A stretch of 9,395 nucleotides of DNA, from assembly GCA_947462695.1 (NCBI GenBank), contig CANHQC010000059.1:1-9395 (forward strand), read 5' to 3'. Of this stretch, positions 1 through 6,226 are shown piece after piece (position 1 is the first letter of the stretch; every line of letters begins with the position of its first letter). Under the pieces are notes generated by a model that searched no databases, was not told the origin of the DNA, and saw only the letters and a list, made by a program, of their open reading frames with translations. This DNA is from Flavobacteriales bacterium (GTDB lineage: Bacteria > Bacteroidota > Bacteroidia > Flavobacteriales_D > Crocinitomicaceae). The position numbers and the translations under genes are program-made.

Positions 1-1031
1 TCATTTTCTGTGGCAATCACTTCAACCTCAACGGGGATGAACCGACGTAAACCATTTTCACCTTTTGCGCCTTTGAAGACGACCTGTTTTCCATTTAATT
101 CAACAATGGCCTCTGACGGTACGCACATTAACTTCTTTCCATCTGCTTGTATGGTAGCTTTGAAATATGCTCCGGGTGTGATCAATGTACTTTCCTTTTG
201 AAAATGACAATGTACGTTGATCGTCCTGTCTTTGCCGATTTCTTTGCCGATCAAAAAAATGGTTGACGCTACAGGTTGATTCTGACCGGGGAATTGCAAT
301 TTGACTTCTTGTCCAATTTTCAACCATTGTAAGTCCTTTTCAAATACAGTAACCTCAGCATGGGCATGTTGCAAATCGATGATTTCAAGTAAATGATCTT
401 CTGGATTCATAAATGCACCCACATCAACACCAATTTTTGTTACTGCTCCATTGAATGGTGATTTAATTGCAATTTGACGCTGTATCGTACCTTTATTTAG
501 CAGCGCCATATTGATCCCGGCCATTTCTAACTTTGTTTGTAATCCGCTTTTTTTCGCTCGGGCAACTTCAAGTTGAGCTTTAGCTGATTGGAAAGCCTTC
601 AACGTACCGGCTTCTTTTTCCGATAACAATTGTTGACGTTCTTTTTCTGCTAGAAGAAATTCAAGGTTTGCAATTACTTCAAGGTATTCTTGCTGTAAAG
701 TAATTAACTCGGGGTTTTCAATTCTTAAGAGTGTTTGACCTTTCCTTACTATCATTCCATCTAATACCTCAAGAGATCGGACATAACCACCAAAAGGAAC
801 AGAAATAATTGTTTTATTTTGTGGAGGAACTTCTACCGTACCTGTAGCAAGAATAGTATTTCCGACGACACGTTCTTCAGGCATCTCTTCACGAATCCCT
901 GCATTTTTAAGTTGATTTGAATTGTACTCTACAATAGTTGTGTGAACCGATTGCTCATTGTTCACTTTCGGCTCATTTGAGCATGAAGCCAAGATTAAAA
1001 GGATTCCCAGTAAATTTATAAGTGTTTTCAT
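1..1031 (-). CDS. Periplasmic adaptor (membrane fusion) lipoprotein of heavy-metal RND efflux system, CzcB/CusB-like; C-terminus cut by window edge
   Basis: Open from ATG at 1031 to the left edge with no stop (343 codons visible). The protein should bridge the inner-membrane pump and the outer-membrane channel of a tripartite metal exporter. Seen: a short hydrophobic signal with lipobox LASC, so Cys17 is the likely lipidated residue; a first beta/lipoyl half (about 60-105, including VPFGGYVRSL and VRKGQTLLRIENPEL); an alpha-helical hairpin rich in Q, E, K and L (about 108-180); a second lipoyl half (about 185-218, IKSPFNGAVTKI and GAFMNPEDHLLEI); then the beta-barrel domain (about 220-300, with VFEKDLQWLKIGQEV) and the start of the membrane-proximal domain. 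This order is standard for HlyD/CzcB adaptors. Two His pairs lie in the barrel (HAH 222-224, HCH 274-276). The start lies one base after the pump stop codon, so the genes are almost certainly co-transcribed. There is no extended His- or Met-rich N-terminal metal-binding segment. Divalent metal specificity is inferred from the pump. Confidence 0.93.
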   Translation of the reverse strand, partial: MKTLINLLGILLILASCSNEPKVNNEQSVHTTIVEYNSNQLKNAGIREEMPEERVVGNTILATGTVEVPPQNKTIISVPFGGYVRSLEVLDGMIVRKGQTLLRIENPELITLQQEYLEVIANLEFLLAEKERQQLLSEKEAGTLKAFQSAKAQLEVARAKKSGLQTKLEMAGINMALLNKGTIQRQIAIKSPFNGAVTKIGVDVGAFMNPEDHLLEIIDLQHAHAEVTVFEKDLQWLKIGQEVKLQFPGQNQPVASTIFLIGKEIGKDRTINVHCHFQKESTLITPGAYFKATIQADGKKLMCVPSEAIVELNGKQVVFKGAKGENGLRRFIPVEVEVIATEN

Positions 1032-1032
1032 A

Positions 1033-4000
1033 TTATTTTGTTTTAGCAAACCAATTCAATTGAAATGTTGTTTGATTAGCCTTCATAATTGTTTCTAAAT
1101 AAGCTATTTGTGCGTCATAAACAACCTGCTTCACCTGCAAAAATTCGAGCATGGATACCTCGCCACTTTCCAGTTGAATAGTGGATTGAAGTTCCATTTG
1201 AAGCACCTGTGGAAGCACTTCTTTCTGATACAATTCAACATTCTCTCTAGCTCCAATATAGTCGTTTAATGTCCGGATGTATAAGGTGTTCAATGCAGAG
1301 GAAGCGTATTTCTCTTCTAAGGATAATCGCTCTTGACCAATTGAAATAGCCTTTAATTTATTTGTTGTAGAACCAAAAAACAATGGAATTGTAACTCCCA
1401 GCTGTATGGCTTGAAAGCGATCAGTCGGTTCTTTAATTACGTCTGTTAATCCATCCACAGAATGCACTCCAACTAACGTTTGGTTGACATACCCGAGTTT
1501 AACATCTGGCATCAACCGGGATTTTTCAAGCTTTTTCTCTTGTTCATTTATCGAACGTTCTACTTGGTATTTTCGCAACTCGGGATGCTGGCGAAGTTGA
1601 GTCGAATCGAACGTCAAAGGTTTTAAAGGAATATAGTCTTCCGAAGAAGCAGAAATGGCTACAGTACTTCCGACAAGCTGCGATAGTTGCGATTCGAGTC
1701 CTTGAATATCCCTCTTTGTTTGAGCCAATTGCCGCTTGGTTTCTTGAACTTTTGTCTGAACCAACAATACTTCCAACTTCGTCACCTCGTTGACCTCTTT
1801 TTTTGTCAACATGAGTTTTTCAAGCGCCTTTAAAAGAGAATCTTGCTTTTGCAACTCCAGTTGTTTTGCCAAATTGAACCGGATTTCATCGTGAACTTTT
1901 GAAATAGCTAATTCAAGGTCTAACCACATCAAATCGGCTTGATTCATTGCGGCTTCAGCTCTTCGTTCACCTAAGTCCCGTTCATTTTTAAATACAGTAG
2001 GAAAGGGTATAGATTGTGAAATCGTAAAATTGTTGTCCCTATTATAATATGAATTGTACTGACCTATCATAAAGTTGACATCCGTTTTGGGTATCACCAC
2101 ATTACTTCTTCCTAACCAACGTTCCTCCTCGGCTTGTAGTCGAATGGATTGATAGGACATATTACTGACTTCAGCCAATTTAAGGCATTCGTCAAGTGGT
2201 AATTGTTGTTGACTCAGCGCATTATTTGATAAAAGAAACGTGCCGATCAGAACAATCATTGCGGGATATTTCTTTCGTTTGTGCATTGGACGTTGAAAAA
2301 TGGTGTAGAGAATTGGTAATACAAAAAGTGTAAGAACTGTAGCAGAAACCAAACCACCTATAACAACTGTTGCCAAAGGTTTTTGAACTTCAGCTCCACT
2401 ACCTGAAGAAATCGCCATAGGAAGAAATCCTAAAGAAGCTACCGCAGCGGTTAATAAAACTGGTCGGAGTCTAACACTTGTACCCATTTTTACAATTCGA
2501 AATTGATTGACATAACCCATTTTCCTCAACGCATTGAACTCTGCAATTAGGACGATTCCATTCAATACAGCGATTCCGAATAACGCAATAAACCCTACTC
2601 CTGCAGAAATGGAGAATGGCATTCCTCTCATCCACAAAGCAAGAATTCCACCTATTGTTGCCAAAGGAATTGCCGTGAAAATGAGGATGGCTTGCTTCAT
2701 TGATCGAAAGGTTAGGTAGAGTAAAAAGAAAATGAGTAGTAAGGATACTGGAACAGCAATTAACAGTCGATCACGTGCATTCTCTAAATTTTTAAAGGTT
2801 CCTCCATATGTAGGATAATACCCGGGATCAAATTGAATTTCACGATCGATAGTTTGCTGAAGTTCTTTTACTATACTTGCGACATCTCTTCCCCTTACAT
2901 TAAATCCTACAATAATTCTACGTTTTGCATCATCGCGTTGAATTTGATTCGGTCCTTTTGTAAATTCCACCGTTGCCAGTTGACTTAAAGGGACTTGAAT
3001 TCCAGATGGAGCCGTTATTGTTATTGACTCTAAATCTTCTTTACTTGTTCGTTGACTTTCTTCAAGCTTAACGACCAAATCAAATCTTTTTTCGCCTTCA
3101 AACACAAGTCCGGTAGCCTGTCCCGCAAAACTTATATTAATGGCTCTATTTACGTCTTCGATTGGAATATTGTATTTAGCCAAGGCATCTCGATCATACG
3201 AAACAATAAGCTGAGGTAAACCTGTCATTTCCTCGACGTATACATCTTGAACTCCTTGAATTTTACCAGCCAAACGTCCGATACGATCAGCATATGTGTT
3301 CAATTGAGCTAAGTCTTCACCATAAATCTTCACCACCACATCTTGTTTGGCACCAGTCATTAATTCATTGAAGCGCATTTGTATCGGCTGTTGGAATCCG
3401 AATGATACACCGGGAACAGTTGACTCTAACATTTTTTGCATCGTATCTGCTAGTTCCTCTTTTGACTGTGCCGTCACCCATTCATCTTTGTCCTTCAAAA
3501 TAACCATTAAGTCGCATGCTTCCATTGGCATTGGATCAGTTGGTATTTCTGCAGTTCCAATTTTACCAACTACAGATTTAACCTCCGGGAAATTTTTCAG
3601 TAATACGTCAGAAGCTTTAGTTGTTGTTTCGATTGTTTTTGTCAAACTTGTCCCAGTCAGCAACCGTGTTTCTACTGCGAAATCTCCTTCATCTAACGTG
3701 GGAATGAACTCAGCCCCTAACCGATTAAATACAACCAACGCAAGAACAAATAGTCCAACGACTCCTATTATTACCCGTCGCTGATTTCTTAAAAACAAAT
3801 TGAGTAATGGCATGTAAGCCTTTCTTAGCGTATTCATCAATCGATCACTGAAGTTTTCTTTATGAGCGATGTTTTTACTCAGAAAAACAGACGCCATCAT
3901 TGGCACATAAGTTAATGATAAGATGAGGGCGCCTAGAATTGCAAACATCACGGTTTGTGCCATTGGCTTGAACATTTTACCTTCAATTCCGACAAGCGCT

Positions 4001-5388
4001 AGTAGCGGTAGATATACGACCAAGATAATTAGCTGACCAAAAACGGCACTTTTACTAAATTTCGAAGCCGATTTAAACACCGAATCATCCATTTCCTTAG
4101 AGGTCAGGACATTCTTTTTACTTAAATAGAGCTGATGAATAGTAGATTCTACAATAATAACAGCCCCATCTATGATCAATCCAAAATCCAACGCACCTAA
4201 ACTCATTAAATTTCCTGAAACTCCGAATACGTTCATCAACGAAATCGCAAAGAGCATTGCAAGCGGAATGATTGAAGCGACAAGGAGACCAGCACGGAAA
4301 TTACCAAGGAAAAGAACTAATATACTTACCACGATTATGGCACCTTCTAAAAGATTTTTTGATACCGTAGAAATGGCATTATTCACTAGTTTAGTACGAT
4401 CGAGGTAAACCTCTACTTCCACCCCCTCCGGTAAATTTGATTTGATTTGATCCATGCGTTCCTTCACGCGATCTATTACCTCAGAAGAATTTGCTCCTTT
4501 TAACATTAAAACAATTCCACCAACCACTTCCCCATTGGTATTATGGGTTAAGGCACCATAACGCACGGCTGAACCTAATCTAACAGATGCCACATCTTTG
4601 ACTTGAACGGGCTGACCGTTTTCAGTCTGTTTCAACGTAATCTTTTTTAGATCCTCCATCGAAGTGATGAGTCCTTCGGTTCGGATGTATGTGGTTGTCG
4701 AGTGTCTTTCGATGTATGCACCTCCAGTATTTTTGTTGTTTCTCTCAACTGCTTGAAATACATCATTTACTGTCAAACCAAAACCCTGTAGTCGACCCAA
4801 ATCAACTGCGATCTCGTATTGTTTTAAATGACCGCCAAAACCACTTACATCAGCCACTCCGGGAATTCCGAGAAGCTGTCTTCTCACAATCCAATCTTGA
4901 ATTGTTCTTAATTCACGCGTATCATACTGCTTTTCAAACCCTTTCTTTGCTTTTATAATGTACTGATATATTTCACCTAAACCAGTACTTAAAGGAGCCA
5001 TTGAGGGAGTACCGAAACCTGCTGGAATCTGGTTTTTAGCTTCACTGAGTCGCTCAGAAATTTGTTGCCTAGCCCAATAAATATCCACATCATCCTCAAA
5101 GACTACTGTAACTACACTTAGTCCGAATCGACTAAAGGAACGAATTTCCTCTATCCCAGGAATAGTTGCCATGGTTTGTTCCACGGGAAAAGTAACGAAT
5201 CGTTCTATATCCTCAGCACCGGTAGATGGTGAAGAGGTAACAAGCTGAACTTGATTATTTGTTATATCAGGAACAGCATCAATCGGTAATTTCTTCAATG
5301 AAAATATACCCCAGGTAATTAAACCAATTGTAAAAACGGCCACAATCAACTTATTGTTGATTGACCATTGAATGATCTTTTGTAACAT
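1033..5388 (-). CDS. Heavy-metal efflux RND permease (CzcA/CusA family) fused to a C-terminal TolC-type outer-membrane channel
   Basis: A 1451-residue protein made of two complete exporter parts. Residues 1-1034 form an HME-type RND pump: TM1 about 13-31, a large periplasmic loop, TM2-6 about 344-500, TM7 about 538-556, a second loop (GTAEIPTDPMPMEACDL around 611-627), and TM8-12 about 876-1030. TM4 carries D401, D407 and E414 (DFGLIIDGAVIIVE), the same spacing as the proton-relay D402/D408/E415 of Cupriavidus CzcA. CusA-type pumps have a different TM4 pattern, so divalent cations are the likelier substrates. Residues 1036-1059 look like a signal peptide, and 1060-1451 form a TolC-family channel subunit with two helical repeats. 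Fusions of this size are, as I recall, common in Bacteroidota annotations. The start ATG follows the upstream small gene by 36 bases with no clear Shine-Dalgarno; MLQKIIQWSINNK is a typical RND N-terminus. Exact metal is not resolvable here. Confidence 0.95.
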   Translation of the reverse strand: MLQKIIQWSINNKLIVAVFTIGLITWGIFSLKKLPIDAVPDITNNQVQLVTSSPSTGAEDIERFVTFPVEQTMATIPGIEEIRSFSRFGLSVVTVVFEDDVDIYWARQQISERLSEAKNQIPAGFGTPSMAPLSTGLGEIYQYIIKAKKGFEKQYDTRELRTIQDWIVRRQLLGIPGVADVSGFGGHLKQYEIAVDLGRLQGFGLTVNDVFQAVERNNKNTGGAYIERHSTTTYIRTEGLITSMEDLKKITLKQTENGQPVQVKDVASVRLGSAVRYGALTHNTNGEVVGGIVLMLKGANSSEVIDRVKERMDQIKSNLPEGVEVEVYLDRTKLVNNAISTVSKNLLEGAIIVVSILVLFLGNFRAGLLVASIIPLAMLFAISLMNVFGVSGNLMSLGALDFGLIIDGAVIIVESTIHQLYLSKKNVLTSKEMDDSVFKSASKFSKSAVFGQLIILVVYLPLLALVGIEGKMFKPMAQTVMFAILGALILSLTYVPMMASVFLSKNIAHKENFSDRLMNTLRKAYMPLLNLFLRNQRRVIIGVVGLFVLALVVFNRLGAEFIPTLDEGDFAVETRLLTGTSLTKTIETTTKASDVLLKNFPEVKSVVGKIGTAEIPTDPMPMEACDLMVILKDKDEWVTAQSKEELADTMQKMLESTVPGVSFGFQQPIQMRFNELMTGAKQDVVVKIYGEDLAQLNTYADRIGRLAGKIQGVQDVYVEEMTGLPQLIVSYDRDALAKYNIPIEDVNRAINISFAGQATGLVFEGEKRFDLVVKLEESQRTSKEDLESITITAPSGIQVPLSQLATVEFTKGPNQIQRDDAKRRIIVGFNVRGRDVASIVKELQQTIDREIQFDPGYYPTYGGTFKNLENARDRLLIAVPVSLLLIFFLLYLTFRSMKQAILIFTAIPLATIGGILALWMRGMPFSISAGVGFIALFGIAVLNGIVLIAEFNALRKMGYVNQFRIVKMGTSVRLRPVLLTAAVASLGFLPMAISSGSGAEVQKPLATVVIGGLVSATVLTLFVLPILYTIFQRPMHKRKKYPAMIVLIGTFLLSNNALSQQQLPLDECLKLAEVSNMSYQSIRLQAEEERWLGRSNVVIPKTDVNFMIGQYNSYYNRDNNFTISQSIPFPTVFKNERDLGERRAEAAMNQADLMWLDLELAISKVHDEIRFNLAKQLELQKQDSLLKALEKLMLTKKEVNEVTKLEVLLVQTKVQETKRQLAQTKRDIQGLESQLSQLVGSTVAISASSEDYIPLKPLTFDSTQLRQHPELRKYQVERSINEQEKKLEKSRLMPDVKLGYVNQTLVGVHSVDGLTDVIKEPTDRFQAIQLGVTIPLFFGSTTNKLKAISIGQERLSLEEKYASSALNTLYIRTLNDYIGARENVELYQKEVLPQVLQMELQSTIQLESGEVSMLEFLQVKQVVYDAQIAYLETIMKANQTTFQLNWFAKTK
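1036..2211 (-). other. Domain: TolC-family outer-membrane efflux channel (residues 1060-1451)
   Basis: About 392 residues, close to a free-standing TolC/CzcC-type protein. It begins LPLDECLKLAEVSN, the usual first helix of these channels. A first repeat holds long amphipathic helices (about 1130-1235) and a second repeats the pattern (about 1340-1445). Aromatic, alternating beta-type segments (NFTISQSIPFP near 1120-1130; IQLGVTIPLFFGS near 1328-1340) fit the two outer-membrane strand regions of each protomer. C1068 lies eight residues after the predicted cleavage site, not at it, so the domain is not a lipoprotein like OprM. It would trimerise and dock with the adaptor encoded next. Confidence 0.85.
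2212..2286 (-). other. Internal signal peptide at the pump-channel junction (residues 1035-1059)
   Basis: Directly after TM12 the chain has a basic stretch MHKRKK, a hydrophobic core about YPAMIVLIGTFLL, and an ALS|Q site that fits signal peptidase I (small residues at -1 and -3). This is the n-h-c layout of a normal Sec signal peptide, embedded inside a longer reading frame. Mature residues QQQLPLDECLKLAE match the start of TolC-family domains. Met1035 could also serve as an independent translation start (ATG at 2286). Whether cleavage occurs is inference. Confidence 0.65.
2287..5388 (-). other. Domain: RND pump part of the fusion (residues 1-1034)
   Basis: This part alone has the length of an ordinary CzcA/CusA pump, and its last hydrophobic segment (about 1006-1030, ending LPILYTIFQRP) is the normal TM12. 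The pump is therefore intact, and the fusion adds to it rather than replacing anything. Both ends of an RND pump face the cytoplasm, which matters for how the attached channel reaches the periplasm. Confidence 0.85.
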
Positions 5389-5424
5389 ATAAAAAGTTAA
5401 TTAATTAGACAATAGACTAATGAA

Positions 5425-5808
5425 TCAACTTTGTTGAGGGGGATTCCAAATAGGATTTAATCGGGCCTGAGTTGGCAAGGACGATTGATGAACAGTTGGT
5501 TTAGCAATAGGTTCTATAAAGTATTGAAAAGTAACAGGAATTACTTCAATTTTTTCAAAGGCGATTAAACCAGGAGCTGCAATTACTGACTTAAATGGGA
5601 GTTCGTGTTCATTCTTATTGGTTTCCCTGTTCTTGAAGTAATGGTCCACAATAAAGTCAACAAACGTACTAAAACTCTCTTTACTTTTTTGGTGTTCATG
5701 AAAATGCTCAACCACTTCAGGCAATTTGAAAAGTTGTGCACCTTGTAAATTCGGAGCTAATGAAAGCACTCCAAAAAGAAAAGCCAATGTGAGCGTTAAG
5801 GTTTTCAT
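5425..5808 (-). CDS. Small exported histidine-containing protein of unknown function, first gene of the metal-efflux set
   Basis: A 127-residue protein with a clear Sec signal (MKTLTLTLAFLFGVLSLAP, probable cleavage near QGA, about residue 23-24), so it should end up in the periplasm or beyond. The mature part begins with LFKLPEVVEHFHEHQ and continues with FSTFVDFIVDHYF; His35, 37, 39 and 56 could form a metal site. The tail ends IWNPPQQS, with a Trp and a Pro pair near the C-terminus. From memory, short proteins with a P-x-HxxEH...FxxFxxxHY pattern and an aromatic-PP tail occur before RND metal pumps in Bacteroidota, but I cannot name a characterised family. The ATG lies 3 bases after the DUF3467 stop, and the pump starts 36 bases downstream. 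A periplasmic metal chaperone or sensor role is inference from the histidines and position only; a structural or regulatory role is equally possible. Confidence 0.8.
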   Translation of the reverse strand: MKTLTLTLAFLFGVLSLAPNLQGAQLFKLPEVVEHFHEHQKSKESFSTFVDFIVDHYFKNRETNKNEHELPFKSVIAAPGLIAFEKIEVIPVTFQYFIEPIAKPTVHQSSLPTQARLNPIWNPPQQS

Positions 5809-5811
5809 TAA

Positions 5812-6123
5812 TTACGCAAGCGTACTTGGATTTCCAAAATTCATTGGAGGCATTGGTGGTGTTTCATTGTCTTCAATAACACCAAAATGCTGTTCGTACT
5901 TTTGAACATTTTCAATTAATGCTCGCATAAATCGTTTAGCGTTCTGAGGCGTCATGATCACCCTTGACCGAACTTTACCCTTTGGCATGCCAGGCATTAA
6001 TTGAACGAAATCGCATACCATTTCAGCTGGAGAATGCGTGATGATTGCTAAATTGGAATATACGCCTAATGCTGTCGTTTCATCCAATTCAATATTTACC
6101 TGATGTTCGTTTGTGTTTTCCAT
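5812..6123 (-). CDS. DUF3467-family protein, function unknown (start set at 6123)
   Basis: A 103-residue cytoplasmic protein beginning MENTNEHQVNIELDE. The core VYSNLAIITHSPAEMVCDF, LMPGMPKGKVRSRVIMTP and NAKRFMRALIENVQKYEQ matches the DUF3467 pattern as I remember it; the family has no established function. The tail is Pro/Met-rich (PPMPPMNFG). There is no signal peptide or membrane segment. An in-frame ATG at 6192 would add 23 residues (SLFCLTERVIKFLSLTL...), but that ATG sits inside the rpoC terminator hairpin and the extension resembles no family N-terminus, so 6123 is the better start. DUF3467 genes commonly follow rpoC in Bacteroidota, to my recollection. Here the stop is only 3 bases before the next ATG, which suggests transcription together with the metal-efflux genes downstream. 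Confidence 0.85.
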   Translation of the reverse strand: MENTNEHQVNIELDETTALGVYSNLAIITHSPAEMVCDFVQLMPGMPKGKVRSRVIMTPQNAKRFMRALIENVQKYEQHFGVIEDNETPPMPPMNFGNPSTLA

Positions 6124-6175
6124 AATCGATTTAATACCTAAAGTTAGTGATAAGAATTTAATGACACGTTCGGTT

Positions 6176-6208
6176 AAACAAAAAAGGGACATATTTCTAT
6201 GTCCCTTT
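6176..6208 (-). terminator. Intrinsic terminator of rpoC
   Basis: A perfect 11-base-pair inverted repeat (AAAGGGACATA at 6183-6193, TATGTCCCTTT at 6198-6208) encloses a 4-base loop. Read on the minus strand the stem is followed by TTTTTTGTTT (starting within the stem), which is the U-tract of a Rho-independent terminator. It begins 18 bases after the rpoC stop codon. On the plus strand only three T follow the stem, so it is mainly directed against transcription coming from rpoC. Confidence 0.88.
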
Positions 6209-6226
6209 ATAAGTGTTATTGTTGGT

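Noticed and set aside
100..327. 75-codon frame on the minus strand near the left edge
   Set aside because: It overlaps the adaptor gene in a different frame; the adaptor frame is the one with the lipobox, lipoyl and barrel pattern, and it stays open through this region.
2270..2300. Possibility that the pump-channel fusion is a sequencing or stop-loss artefact
   Set aside because: The junction is clean, both parts are full length, and fused proteins of about this size are, as I recall, common in Bacteroidota. The internal signal peptide makes the fusion workable.
3347..3784. 145-codon open frame on the plus strand
   Set aside because: Antisense to the conserved second periplasmic loop of the RND pump; composition typical of a shadow and no motif.
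6139..6146. TAACTTTA on the minus strand, resembling the Bacteroidota -7 box (TAnnTTTG), before DUF3467
   Set aside because: The last base differs and there is no convincing TTG-type -33 element at the right distance; in such A+T-rich DNA this could be chance. A promoter in the 6124-6182 leader is expected, but I cannot place it.
6176..6210. Hairpin as an operator or bidirectional terminator
   Set aside because: The perfect stem with a T-tract only on the minus-strand side, just after the rpoC stop, is fully explained as the rpoC terminator; only three T follow it on the plus strand.
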